Shown here in pieces: positions 45,895 through 56,946 of a DNA stretch of 64,000 nt. Each line of letters opens with the position of its first letter. The stretch's first letter is position 1. Both the position numbers and the translations under genes were made by a program. This stretch comes from Paraphaeosphaeria minitans (taxonomy: Eukaryota > Ascomycota > Dothideomycetes > Pleosporales > Didymosphaeriaceae), in the NCBI GenBank assembly GCA_015832175.1, contig WJXW01000005.1, forward strand, positions 1,240,001 to 1,304,000, read 5' to 3'. The notes under the pieces are model-generated. The model did no database searches, was not told the origin of the DNA, and saw only the letters and a program-made list of their open reading frames with translations.

Positions 45895-46680
45895 TCACAT
45901 GGTTTCTCGGACCCAATCTCCGTATTCGACCTGGACTCCCTCCCTGACGATCTCACGAAACGGCTTCGCTTCTTCCTCTCCCGCCTGCTGCTGCATCGCC
46001 GAAAACCGATGTCCCGCCATATAGGGAGCTTGACGGCCCCAGAAATCATGCAGGAAGACGCGCTCCAAACCGGGAAGATATCGCTGCGAAGCCCGAAGGA
46101 AACCCCGTGCCATGAATCCGTGAAGATTGGCGTGGGAGATGACCAGCGTCGAGAAGGCCGCCCGCCGCAGGGGAAGTACATCTTGCAGGAGCACTCCGCA
46201 TCCGATGGACACGGACGCGAGGTAGACGGTAGCGTTGGCGAAGCAGAGAAGTCACGTCTCCTTGTACGTGGTTCGACACGCCGTGCTGAGGTGGAAGCGC
46301 CCGCTGTTCCATTCCGTCATGCGCAACGTGCCCCCAAAGTGCAGGAAGCACTCGGGTGCTCTGTCGAAGACGTAACCGTAGATTTTGTTGCGGAGCTCTC
46401 CTGGGAGCCTCAGGAGGGGTGACTGCTCCTGGTTTCGCTCGAAGCTGTCGCGTGTCGGCATCTAAGCCTGCAAACGGATCGAGCGTGGAACTTACATCGG
46501 GATGCAGGTGCCTCGTGGGGTGGGGTCGAGCATGCCGTTTCTGTCCTTGATCACAGCGGATGCATCGACGTCGGCCCCTGAGGCTGTCGCCATGTCGTTC
46601 TTGCGTTCGTCACACGCTCTGGGTTCGGTGGGGGGATCAGCTAGGGTGGCTGGATTGGCTGGGGGTTCGTTGGTCACCAT
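45895..46680 (-). pseudogene. 2EXR/F-box-like protein with one premature stop
   Basis: Two exons, 46680-46496 and 46444-45895, would give 244 codons. The intron (51 bp, donor gtaagt) is intact. The 2EXR/F-box-like signature SPLLRLPGELRNKIYGYVF follows the splice junction. The only defect is a TGA at 46252-46254 in an otherwise open frame, directly after ACRTTYKET. The next residues (LLCFANATVYLAS) continue the same frame to the natural stop. The nonsense codon truncates the protein after about 123 residues. The paralogue at 48844-49577 has an intron in the same place and phase and a second exon of the same 550 nt. Function of this abundant fungal family is unknown. Confidence 0.75.
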
Positions 46681-48843
46681 GTTCAAAAAATTTAAGCATG
46701 TGTCGCGTGGTTTATATACTGCCCGTTGCCGGATCTAGTGTGATTGGGAAATGGCAGAAATCCTATTGCCAAGCCGCTTGGCCGAGTGAAAGCAGTTGAA
46801 AAATAAGCTGCCTGAGCGATGGAGGCACGTCTTGACTGAGCTATCATATCGTTATGCATTGTTGTCATCTGTCAGGTAGATGCATGATTGCATTTGAGGC
46901 GTAGACTCGCCACATCTTCACACGGATACAAAATGAACAAATAAGGAAGAGCAACGAAGCATGCTGTCTTCCAAGCTGTCTGGTAGGTAAATATGTAATC
47001 ATTCTTATCTTACCTACAGTTCGCTAGATGTCCATGCCAAAAGCGAGTGCAATACTGCAAGGACCACACACCCTGCCTTGCATTACACCTCATATTCCTG
47101 GAAGCTGTTCTGTTAGAAATTGCTATATTAACTGCTGCCCGCTTTAAAAGTTATCTTGCTTTTGCGTACAAATTGCTGTTGCTAATTCAGACCATTTCAA
47201 ATTCCTCCAATCCGTGATCGGAATTGTAGCCGTAATGGACTACACATGATTAAGGGGAAGTCTTGAGAGCGTTAGTCAAGGAGAGGGCAGTGAACAGGGT
47301 GTTATAACGAGGGACAGTGGATATGTCACATAACTTGAGCAAGTGTATTAGTTGGAAGTAACCAGCCACCTTTTTGTCAACGACATATCCGTGCATTGAC
47401 TAGGTCGAGAGCTAAGGAGTCATACGCAGATTCATGGTTAAGCAATGCTGGTGTTATAGTTCACGGCCCCATTAATAGGTAACTCATGGGCCCCGAGTTT
47501 CACTATCTCTATTTCCACAAACCAGCTCACCACATTCGGGTGATGAAGGCGACAGGCAGTCTATGTTTCAAAAAATGTGCATGATGACTTTGGATTGCTA
47601 GATCTAGAGTTATATCTGATCACAAAGCTCTGCAACTCACACTTTCTAATCGTGTTATTTTAAATAATTAGCCTCGTTCCAATTCTTCCAAGCCTACTAT
47701 GCGCAAAAGGCAGGAAATTTCATGGTAGCTTACCTTAGCATTTCACCGTTTGGAAATCCTAAGCCAGTCTAAACTTAGACAGGGTTGTAAACGTGAACAG
47801 CAGTCTTGTTCATGGTCTTTACAAGCTACAGCGTGATTTTAATTTCAGAGTCCTAGGAGCAACCGTAACAGTCTCTCCTTGTGAACACTCACTCCTCGGG
47901 CCATAACAGGCGCGCAATCTTCATCGTCGCATGTCTCATCTCCTAGAAGTAAATGTAGCGGTATGGGTATCAAGGGGATAGCACGAATCGAGATCCCTAC
48001 GGGTTCTTGTGTAGCAGTCGCCAGTTCGTGTCAACTTTGGCGACACCGAAAAAGGCATCTCTCGATGGTCTATAGTGGATGCGCGTAGTTCATACGATCT
48101 TACTTAGGGCAGGTAGGCACGCTACAACTTGCATGAGAGTTTGTATCGTTGGTCGAAAATGGTTGGAAAGTCAGATAGTTGTGATCGCGTTTGTCCGAAC
48201 CAGCAGTAACCTGTTAGAAGAGCGACTCTGGGTTGTATGGCGAATTCAACTACTGGTAAGCCCGAGAATGTTATTTTCAATCCAATTGTATGAAGAGATA
48301 TCCATAGCCTGTTGTAACACACCATAGCATCCATACATAGCCTTGCTTGCTAAGTCAGCACGAGTCGAGGTATTTCCATGTCGACTACATACGAGATCAA
48401 AGCCCGGTGGAAGCAAAGACATGTGACGCAAGGAAGTTTGGATTTGATTCAATGTAAACGGTTCTCAAGGTTATGCCAACGGTCCTGCCTCTGGAAGTGA
48501 GCATTCGCACATATCCTTCGTTCTCACCGCGAAAACGGTGCATCGCCGAGCATAACCGAACCTTGGAAGCCATGATAGCAAGGAGCTGCTCACAACGTAA
48601 AATCCGGTAGATGTGAACATAAAAACAAAATCCGTATGATGAAAGTCCAGAGAACCGTGCATACGTATGCAAGCACGCGGGTGTGTTTGGACGCTTCCAC
48701 CAGAACGACAATGCAAGTCGCACCAGAATAGGGGAAGGAATGATTCAGGAGCGGATAGTCGTGAGAGGCTGTAAAACTAGCACCTGTGGATAGAAGCGTT
48801 AGTCAATGCATACTTCTACGGCAATTTCCGTGTCTAATGGAAC
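46681..48843. other. Gene-free stretch of 2.2 kb
   Basis: Between the two 2EXR-type paralogues. From 46800 to 48070 no frame exceeds about 60 codons on either strand, and base composition is moderately AT-rich. Small frames at 48080-48720 lack any signature. No repeats longer than a few units, no tRNA-like structure, and no copy of the Harbinger termini were seen. Confidence 0.6.
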
Positions 48844-49577
48844 TCACCACTCAACCACCACGCCGTCACCTTCGCGCACATGTACCTGCTCAACGATGCA
48901 GTCCTTCATTTCCTGTATCGTCTCGCCCATCCGCCTATATCGGAGAGCCGAAAACTCGCAGATGCCAATGCGTTGGATGTTTGGGAACTTCTTGCGGAAC
49001 GTGCGTCGGAAGCCTTGTACGTATAAACCGAAGTATCGGAACGGGATATTGACGGAAGTGACGAGCTGTATCTGGCCAAGGGCGCGGCACTTGACCCAGC
49101 GGTCCACAATGCTCACAAAGTTGAAACTGAATGTGTTCATGGTGTAGATGAAGGGTGCCACCTCGAAATATGTCTGTCGACTGACTCGGTGCAAATGAAA
49201 TTCGACTCTGGGACGATTGATAAGATTTTTGTTTGCACCGATAGGTCGTGTGGCGTATGAGAGCTTCATAGGGAACACGGTCCCGACTTCTCCGATGTTG
49301 ATCTCGAGGCCGCCGACTGTGTATTTCCAGATCTTGTTGCGGATCTCTGGAGGGAGGCGCAGAAGAGGTGATTGTGTGGAGTTGCGCTCCGCACTGTATG
49401 CTTTGATCAGTAACTCGGTGGCCGAATGCAGATACTGACTCACAGTTTCATGAGATGCGTCGCATTCTGAGGGATGGAGACGTCCAGCAGGCCACTCTTC
49501 AGCTTTTCAGCCTGCTTTACAGACTTGCGCTTGGTGATACGAACACGGCTGTCGCTGGTGGCTCGAGCCTTCGCCAT
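48844..49577 (-). CDS. 2EXR/F-box-like domain protein, intact paralogue
   Basis: Two exons, 49577-49444 and 49393-48844, total 684 nt, 227 aa. The intron is 50 bp with donor gtgagt and acceptor acag. The N-terminal 45 residues are basic (MAKARATSDSRVRITKRKSV), which could be a nuclear signal. The 2EXR signature SPLLRLPPEIRNKIWKYTV follows, then RVSRQTYFEVAPFIYTMNTFSF, a position comparable to the place where the neighbour has its stop codon. The family is common and expanded in Dothideomycetes, and its biochemical role is not established. A start at 49577 has a good context (aaccATGG). Confidence 0.85.
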
Positions 49578-49686
49578 GGTTGTTTCTATGTGAGTGACTG
49601 GGTGGTCACTGGTGAAGTTGCAAGTGAGAAGTTGTAAGTGAAAAGTTGATCAGGTGAGGACAACGCTAGAAATAGCCGACGTGATA

Positions 49687-49860
49687 GTGGCTTGAGGAAG
49701 ACTTCTTGGCTGTAGTGAGAGTGAGGGTGAGAGGCAAAGTGATAAACAGTGGCTTAAGGAAGACTTCTTGGCTGTGGTGAGAGTGAGTGTGAGAATCAAA
49801 GTGATAAAACAGTGACTTAAAGAAAACTTCTTGGCTGTGGTAAGAGTGAGAATGAGAAAA
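49687..49860. repeat. About 61-bp tandem repeat, three copies
   Basis: Copies beginning near 49687, 49748 and 49809 share agtggcttgaggaagactt, then cttggctgtggtgagagtga. They lie in the 397-bp divergent gap between the 2EXR paralogue's 5' end side and the 3' end of the dioxygenase gene. No gene is present in this gap. Confidence 0.85.
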
Positions 49861-49974
49861 TATTCTCTCGAGAACCATATCGAGAGAGGCGACTTTGACA
49901 GTGAGAATGCGCGGCAAAACCTTCGTTGAATATGCGTTATCGTCTCTCCAGAACGTCAAACCTGAGCGCATCCG

Positions 49975-51429
49975 CTAGACCACAGGCCTCACCACCCCAT
50001 CCGCAACCCACCTCCCCTCGAGCCTCTCCTGCAACACCCTCAGCCTCGAGAAAAACACATCATCGTCCACATACGCCCCCTTCAACCACCTCTCGCCCTT
50101 GGTCACATCAAAGGCCCTCCGCGCATGCAGCACCCTCCTGTTATCAAAAATCACACACTCCCCCTCATTCAATTTGTACTCAAACAGATTCTCCTCGTTG
50201 CTCAGTAGCTTTTCATACGCATTGGCAGCAGCGAGGTAAGTCGGCAGCACCACCTGGCTGTCCCCGGCGATGCGCACCTCGAACGGCCCCTGGAACGGCG
50301 GACTCCAGTTGACTCGGTGCAGCGCGAGGTTCGTGGGCTCGCTGTTCTTGGGGTGGGGATGCAACTCGATGGTCGGGCGGGTGTAGTGATAGTGGTGCTC
50401 CGCATGGTGGTAGTGGTACGTCACGGGGTACGTGCACAGCGTGCGGAAATGGGCTTTGCTCTGCTTGTCCAGCTTCTGTGCCGCGTGGAAGGCGTCGCTG
50501 AAGAAGGATTCGCCGCCAGGAGTGCGGGCGCGCAGGGAGTGTAGGAGCTGGAGATAGGGTGGGTTGGAGGTGTAGAGCAGATCCATGTGCAGGCCCAGGA
50601 ACCGCGGCGTGTAGGCGATGTTTTCGGCTTTGGGCTTGGAGCGGACGTCCCACGTGCGGCCGTAAAAGGTGTCTTTGAGAGTGCCGATGCGGGAGGCGAT
50701 GGAGACGACTGAGGTTTCGGACTCGGGGACGTTTTTGAGGAAGAGGATGCCGTATCTGTTGAGGTGGGTGAGGGCGTCAAAGAGGGCGGTGTCGTGGGAC
50801 ATCCAGTCTGCGTAGTCGATCCATTTGTTGTTTTTGGTGATTGTGTCCCTGTCCCAGAAGACTCTGTCGTCGTACCGCACGCCGCCTCGGAGTTCGACTT
50901 CTGTGGTCAGGGCTCGCCGGAGCCAGTCGATGGAGTGTGTTGTGCGGTGCTCCGGGCCATAGCCAGGCACGTCGTTCTGCCACTCCACTTCTACCACCCA
51001 ACCCCTTTTCTCATCCTGCACCGTCCGCGCTTTCCCCTCTATCTCTTGCGGGATGTCGGATGTTTGGAAGAGCTTCTGTCTGCTGTCTGGATCCACGCAT
51101 GTTGGGCACGTGCAGCTGTCCCGTAGAAACACGGTATCGAATGTGCGCGGGTTCTCGTCTATGCTCACGGCAATGGTTTTGGCAGGATATGCGTAGACGG
51201 GACGGTGGACCGACTTTTCGTGGGATATAGGGGTGGGGTGGTACTCGCGCGTGAGCGTAGGCAGCGCGGGGCTCTCGTCCTCACGTCCAGCGCGCCTTTT
51301 GACCGTCCATGGCCCACTGAAGACGGAGCTGAAGAAACGCCTGCGCTTGCATGTCAGATTGCGAGCACGAAAGTGCTGGGATGCACATCTAGCAGTCAAC
51401 CGCGTGGTGATGGTGATGTTCAGGGACAT
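49975..51429 (-). CDS. Gamma-butyrobetaine dioxygenase-like enzyme (TauD/BBOX family)
   Basis: 2-oxoglutarate/Fe(II) oxygenase; the family performs the last step of carnitine synthesis (gamma-butyrobetaine hydroxylation) or, as trimethyllysine dioxygenase, the first. Single exon, 484 aa. The first 45 residues are Arg/Ser-rich without acidic residues (LTARCASQHFRARNLTCKRR), a likely mitochondrial presequence. The N-terminal zinc-binding region has RDSCTCPTCVD (Cys106, 108, 111). The Fe ligands are His281 and Asp283 in GLHMDLLYTSNPPYLQLLH, with the distal His435 and the 2OG Arg in VLHARRAFD. A His/Tyr-rich insert (YHYHHAEHHYHYT) lies between them. The start ATG is the first in frame. Divergent from the TPP carrier gene across 224 bp. 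Confidence 0.9.
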   Translation of the reverse strand: MSLNITITTRLTARCASQHFRARNLTCKRRRFFSSVFSGPWTVKRRAGREDESPALPTLTREYHPTPISHEKSVHRPVYAYPAKTIAVSIDENPRTFDTVFLRDSCTCPTCVDPDSRQKLFQTSDIPQEIEGKARTVQDEKRGWVVEVEWQNDVPGYGPEHRTTHSIDWLRRALTTEVELRGGVRYDDRVFWDRDTITKNNKWIDYADWMSHDTALFDALTHLNRYGILFLKNVPESETSVVSIASRIGTLKDTFYGRTWDVRSKPKAENIAYTPRFLGLHMDLLYTSNPPYLQLLHSLRARTPGGESFFSDAFHAAQKLDKQSKAHFRTLCTYPVTYHYHHAEHHYHYTRPTIELHPHPKNSEPTNLALHRVNWSPPFQGPFEVRIAGDSQVVLPTYLAAANAYEKLLSNEENLFEYKLNEGECVIFDNRRVLHARRAFDVTKGERWLKGAYVDDDVFFSRLRVLQERLEGRWVADGVVRPVV

Positions 51430-51653
51430 GACGGGCTGCTGTTGGTCAATCCAGGGTGGCGGCCGGGGCGCGCCTTTTCATGATGCCGTTACCTTTAACC
51501 CGAGGTAACAAACAGAAATCCACTTTCGCTCTTCTTCCGCTTGCCCACCTTTGTGCAGACTGCAGATTGCAGACCGACTGGCACGAGACTGCGTATTTAG
51601 CGCTGGCTCGCTGTGTACGTGGTGTGATATCCTCCTGACGGAGGCCTGAGCGC
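51430..51653. promoter_or_regulatory. Divergent promoter of the BBOX-like and TPP carrier genes
   Basis: 224 bp between two divergent start codons, both genes predicted to encode mitochondrial proteins. Shared regulation is inferred from layout only. Confidence 0.5.
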
Positions 51654-52737
51654 ATGTCTGGGGAGGTTGCTCAGCTCAAGCATGAGGTATGCAAATCCGT
51701 TACTTTGTTATGAAGCTGCAACCGCGACTAACGCTGGTGTCTAGGGCTCACAGCTACAAGTTGTCGCTGCAGGCGCCATCGCGGGTGTCGTTTCACGGTG
51801 GGTTGCCCATTCTCTCTATCAGGAGTGATGCATGCTGATGCTTCACAGCTTCGTGATCGCACCGCTCGACGTCATCAAGATCCGCCTGCAACTCCAGGTA
51901 CACTCGCTGTCCGACCCCCCTGGCACGCGCGGTGTTCAAGGACCGAAATATAAAGGCACACTCGGCACACTCGGATGCATCGTGCGCGAGGAAGGCCTCA
52001 CGGGGCTATGGAAGGGCAACGTTCCGGCAGAACTCATGTACCTCTGCTACGGCGGTGTGCAGTTCTCGACCTACAAGTACACGTCGAATCTCCTCGAGAC
52101 GCTTCCGTCGCCTTATGAGCTCCCTGGCTCAGCAGTGTCCTTCATCAGCGGCGCGACGGCAGGCGCATGCGCAACCACTGCGACGTACCCCCTCGATCTA
52201 CTACGGACGCGGTTCGCAGCGCAGGGAACAGAGCGCGTGTACAGCTCTCTCGGCGCATCCATACGGCACATTGCGAGGCATGAAGGGCCCACGGGCTTCT
52301 TCCGCGGATTGGGCGCCGGCGTGAGCCAGATTGTGCCCTACATGGGCCTCTTCTTCGCCAGCTACGAGGGCCTGAAGCCCGTCATGGCGAACTCGCCGCT
52401 CGCCCTTCCGTTGGGCGGCTCAGACGCATTTGCGGGCATCATGGCGAGCGTATGCGCCAAGACGGCCGTCTACCCGCTCGACACGACGCGAAAGCGACTG
52501 CAGGTGCAAGGCCCGATGCGGTCGAGATTCGTGCACCGCAACATCCCCTTGTACTCGGGCGTAATCAGCACACTGGCGACGATAGCGAAGCGCGAAGGAA
52601 TGCGGGGCTTGTATCGAGGGCTGACGGTGAGCTTGCTGAAGGCGGCCCCGACAGCTTCTGTGACCATGTGGACGTACGAGCGAACCATGAGCGGCATGTT
52701 GATGCTGGACGACAAGCTGGCAGCGGGAGGATGGTGA
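51654..52737 (+). CDS. TPC1: Mitochondrial thiamine pyrophosphate carrier (SLC25 family)
   Basis: Inner-membrane carrier importing thiamine pyrophosphate. Three exons, 51654-51686, 51745-51797 and 51849-52737, give 324 aa. Introns are 58 and 51 bp. The three mitochondrial carrier repeats carry [19 protein letters not shown] and [10 protein letters not shown], each followed by a GxxGLxxG-type segment ([30 protein letters not shown]). The N-terminal start [30 protein letters not shown] is that of Tpc1-type carriers. The match to Tpc1 rather than another nucleotide-type carrier is from the overall pattern. Biochemical specificity is inferred. Confidence 0.88.
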
Positions 52738-53481
52738 GCTGTGTCTGGCGTAAGAAGAAAAGCCGGGCGGAATGATGGTGTCTGGCGGAACGGCTGGATG
52801 GCTGTAGGATAACTCGTGTAGACAATTTGTAGGCGTTGACGGACAGCGTGTATAGCAGGAAGGAGCAACCGATATGTAGAGCAGGAAGGAGCGACCGATA
52901 TGTATAACAGGAAGGAGCAACCAAGATGTATAGTAGGAAGAAGCAATTAAATATGTATAGCAGGAAGGAGCACTCAATGATGTAGAGCGGGAAGGAGCAA
53001 TCAAGGATGTGTACCGGCAAGGAGCAATCAAAGATGTAGAGCGGAGCAACAAATATGGATAGCAGAAAGGAGCGGTCAATGATGGATAGCAGGAAGGAGC
53101 AATTAATGATGTAGAGCGGGAAGGAGCAATCAATGATGGATAGCAGGAAAGAGCAATCAAGGATGTGTAGCAGCAAGGAGCAATCAAACATGTAGAGCGG
53201 AGCAACAAACACGGATAGCAGCAAGGAGCAGTTAAAGATGCATAGCAGGAAAGAGCAATGAAGATGTATAGTAGGAAGAAGTAATCAAGAATGCATAGCA
53301 GAAAGGAGAAACAAACATGTCTTCGTTCAGGTGGTTGAGCCGTGAGGTCGTATGAGGGGGATCGGCCCACCTGTTGTGGCCTGAGATTCGAGATCAAGCT
53401 CCCTCGCCCGCTCCAAAATTTCTCGACCTTCGCCGTCTCCTTCTCCCCCGACTGCACGCAGCTTTGCAGAGACGGCTGACG
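52738..53481. other. Minisatellite-bearing gap before the OFD1/TPA1 gene
   Basis: Mostly a tandem repeat (52853-53325). A long frame of about 345 codons on the minus strand is the translation of the repeat plus an antisense shadow of the carrier gene, and is not called. The last 150 bp are the promoter of the following gene. Confidence 0.7.
52853..53325. repeat. About 26-bp minisatellite, roughly 18 copies
   Basis: The unit resembles agcaggaaggagcaatcaa followed by gatgtat/gatgtag. Copies vary in length from about 24 to 30 bp. Purine-rich on the plus strand. Confidence 0.92.
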
Positions 53482-55507
53482 ATGAAGCGCAAAAACACTG
53501 CGGCGCCCAATGGCAAGTCCAAGAAGCGCGCCATCTCAGACGACGAGGCGCACGGCAATTTCCGCAGCGGCCTGTTCGACAGCAGCGTGCTGGTCGACTA
53601 CACCACCTCTTATGCCACATCGCAGCCGTACGTGCCTTCCTCGCGCCACTGAGCTCCACCAACAACTACCTCCAGATACAAGCACGCCGTGATCCAGAAG
53701 CTCGTCGACGACCGCCTGCTCCGCAATGTGCGCAACGAGATCCGCGAGCACATCTCCTTCACGCCCAAGGAGACGGACATCTACAAGATCCACCAGTCGG
53801 GCGATCTTGCCAACCTCGACGGCCTCGACGATGCCGCCCTCAAGCGCCTGCCCTCGCTGCTGACGCTCCGCGACTCGCTCTACTCGTCTGCCTTCCGCAA
53901 ATACCTCTCCTCCATCACCGGGTCCGGGCCGCTGAGCGGCGTGAAGACAGACATGGCAGTGGTACGCCGCACAGGACCACTTTTGCGTATTCACGTACTG
54001 AGCTAGACAGAATGTATACACGCCTGGGTGCCATCTCCTCTGCCACGACGACGTCATCGGCAGTCGCCGCGTGAGCTGGATCCTCTACCTGCTAGACCCC
54101 GACATAGCATGGAAGGCCGAGTGGGGTGGTGCGCTGCGACTGTATCCAACCAGGCATCTGGCCACTCCCGACGGAGACAACGTCAAGGTGCCGCTGCCCG
54201 ACTTCACCGAGGTCATACCGCCAGCCTGGAACCAGCTGTCCTTTTTCACCGTCCAGCCGGGTGAGAGCTTCCATGACGTCGAAGAGGTGTACAGGCGGGT
54301 TGCGCGCGACCAGGAAGAGGAGGATGGTGGTCGCATACGCATGGCTATCAGCGGGTGGTTCCACATTCCCCAAGAAGGCGAAGAAGGATATGAAGAGGGC
54401 ATGGAAGAGAAGCTTGCCGAGAAGAGTTCCCTGGCCCAGCTACAGGGCGGAAAGGCCAATGTCTTCGACGAGCCACAGTCGCGCTGGGTCGAGAATCCAC
54501 ATTGGGAGGCCCAGGCTAAAGCACACGACGAACAGATGACGGCCGACGAAATGGACTTCCTGCTCAAGTACATGAACCCGAACTACCTTGTCCCGGACAC
54601 CGTCGAGGACATTACACGTCTGTTCTCAGACGAATCATCTGTGCGATTAGCAGAGTTCCTCTCGCCCAAGTTCTGCGCCCGCCTCCGCGAGTACCTGGAG
54701 TCGAAAGACCACGAGGCCAACCCCAGCCTCCCGTCGAATCCATTCTTCACAGAGCAGTCAGAAGTCGGCGTTGCCCGACCTCCCCACAAGCATCGCTTCC
54801 TCTACCGCAAGGCCGTCCAGCCCATCCAAACCAGCTACCCCGAGAACGCCACTCTGACGCCCTACGACGACCTCGTTGACGTCCTCTTCCCCCACCCGGC
54901 CTTCACGAAGTGGCTCTCTCTAATCACAGGCATCACGCTCACCAAGAGTAACATTCTCGCCCGCCGGTTCCGCCGCGGTTTGGACTATACGCTCGCGACC
55001 GCCTACGAAGAAGACGACCCCCAGCTCGAGGTATGTCTGGGCATCACGCCGTCTCCAGGCTGGGGTGACGAAGAAGAGGAAGAAGAGCAGGACGAGGGGG
55101 CGCAAACCGATGGATCTTCCACCAAGCCTAACAGCAAGGCCCCGGCTGCCAAACCAGAGGAAGAAGTCGGTGGCTACGAGATGTATATGACGGGCGATGA
55201 TGACGAGGCTACCGATGGCGGCGCCCCGGAGCCGTCTACATCGACTGGCGCGGGCCAGCGCCGCAAAGCCAAAGCTGACCCGGCTGTATACAAGAGCGCG
55301 GCTGATGACGACGACGACGGTATCTTGTTTAGTCAGCCTGCTGCGTGGAACAACCTTGCTATCGTGCTGAGGGACAGAGGCGTGCTGCGATTCACCAAAT
55401 ACGTCAGCAAGGCTGCCAAGGGCGACCGTTGGGACATCTGCGGCGAGTACGGTGTAGAATTTGGAGAAGACGACCAGGACTCTGCGGTCGGGCATGTGGA
55501 GGAATAG
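53482..55507 (+). CDS. OFD1/TPA1-type prolyl 3-/3,4-dihydroxylase of ribosomal protein uS12
   Basis: Fe(II)/2-oxoglutarate dioxygenase; family members (yeast Tpa1, S. pombe Ofd1, human OGFOD1) hydroxylate a proline of uS12 and affect translation termination and, in fission yeast, hypoxic SREBP signalling. Three exons, 53482-53627, 53676-53961 and 54011-55507, total 1929 nt, 642 aa. Introns are 48 and 49 bp. The first P4H domain has the Fe-binding H-x-D in LLCHDDVIGSRRVSWILYLL (His156, Asp158) and GGALRLYP, with FTVQPGESFHDVEEV for the distal His and RMAISGWFH for the 2OG Arg. A second, non-catalytic lobe (about residues 320-640) begins YMNPNYLVPDTVEDITRLF. It carries an acidic disordered insert (EEEEEEQDEG) before the C-terminal strands. 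The length fits the family. Confidence 0.92.
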
Positions 55508-55591
55508 CGCCATTTTCCTTTCTTGGGCTGGTTTAGAGGGACCACGATATGATGTGATACGAATGCATTCCGGTGTCTTGTCTTTCCACAC

Positions 55592-55997
55592 TCAATCTTC
55601 CTTGCACACACTTTCTCCCTCTGCTCGTTCGCCCGTCAGCCCTTGCACCACCTCAACGCACTTGTTCAACACATCACGTTCTTGCTCTGCGGTGAGTTGG
55701 GAGGCTGCCTCGTGGACGTACCCATGCGACGCGATTTCAGCGCCTGAGTCGACGATGACGCGCGTCTGCGTGGAGATGGTCTCGATGCTGTGGCCTGGGA
55801 GGCACTAGGTTGCTTTGTCGGCGATCTGGAGGTCGGAGAAGAGGCGGGGCACGTCGACGTGGGCGCTGAAGTGGCCCGTGGTGTGGTCGGCGGTCGAGTT
55901 GGAGGGGTGTTGGCCGGTGCCTGACCAGTTGGACAGGGCGTCTGAGTCGATGGGCCAAGGCGAAGAGGACTTTGCTTTTGGGTTTGGAACGGGTCAT
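55592..55997 (-). pseudogene. Polysaccharide (chitin) deacetylase fragment, broken
   Basis: On the minus strand, beginning at an ATG (55997), a NodB-like deacetylase fragment is visible: KVLFALA, then in another frame IDSDALSNWSGTGQHPSN, VDVPRLFSDLQIADKAT, CLPGHSIETIS, GAEIASHGYVHEAASQLT and EQERDVLNKC. Two lesions: a one-base insertion near 55950 between LA and IDSD, and a TAG at 55805-55807 where family members have Trp (KATW..PGHS). The remaining C-terminal two thirds of the domain are missing. The last codons run to a TGA at 55592. Its end lies 85 bp from the stop of the convergent OFD1-type gene. Confidence 0.7.
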
Positions 55998-56946
55998 TGA
56001 GGATAGGTTCTCTTTCGTGTGGTTTGTGTGGGGTGGTGGGGATTGCTTGTGGAAGTGGAAGAAGGTGTGAAGACATTGGTGGGAGGCGGTGAGGATCCTA
56101 AGGGCGTGCTTTTGAGCCTTGGTTTTGATGATAGGTAGATAGATAAATAAATGAATAAATAGATAGTATGCAGACTCTTGATGCAGGTGTGTACTACTTT
56201 GGCACTTTGTGTGTACCTGTTAAGCAACGCATGAGTATACTGTGAGTTGACGAGATCTTGGAAGCAAAGGCAACACGACTCTTTTTCTTTTCAAGGACGT
56301 GCTGCACGAGACCCGAAGTGTGCATGTAAAACAAGGCTGAGAATGGTCAGAGTACCCCAGATATCTGACTCCGTGGGGTAGTGGGCGTTGAGGCTGAATG
56401 ACGCTGTTGATAAGTAGGTAAATCTTCAACCTCTTTCCGACTCTACTAGTTCACGTCCTACACACCAAGTGGAAAACATGGTATCTCGCGATATAGCAAG
56501 TTCATTCGCGGATGCGCGGTCCGCTGACATCTTCTCCCTTCGCTGTAATGAGCGACGTCCTGCAATTAGCCTACATATCCGGGATCCTTGCAGCCACGTT
56601 TTCAGATCTAGAATTTGATCGTCACGGGCTCATGTTCAACCACTTTTGCTGAATTGCCATTAATGCTGGAACACCCGTGTCACGGCACCCTTGCCGGCCT
56701 ACAATATATATGAATCTCAGCTCTGCCGAGCCACACCACACGCTGCCCTTGCCTGCGAGGTTAAAGTCTAGCATATACCTACTAGCGGTCCAAAGTATCG
56801 GTTAATACAGTATATCATCTCAATCACCATGGAATTGACCCCGCAGATCAGCCGCGTGGTGGTAGTAGCCACATAAAGATCGCACAGCCTCTCCGCAGTT
56901 CCACGATGGAGCCACTAGCGACTCTCCAGCGACTACTCAATTCACC
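55998..56946. other. Intergenic region with a GATA/AAAT microsatellite
   Basis: 950 bp between the deacetylase remnant and the lactonase-fold gene. Around 56131-56165 an interrupted (GATA)n/(AAAT)n microsatellite occurs. The rest looks like ordinary promoter sequence of the downstream gene. No gene recognised. Confidence 0.55.

Noticed and set aside
52420..53457. Long minus-strand frame of 345 codons rich in Leu/Ser/Tyr
   Set aside because: It is the translation of the 26-bp minisatellite plus the antisense strand of the TPP carrier gene. Repeated LLPSYCT-like units and no domain.
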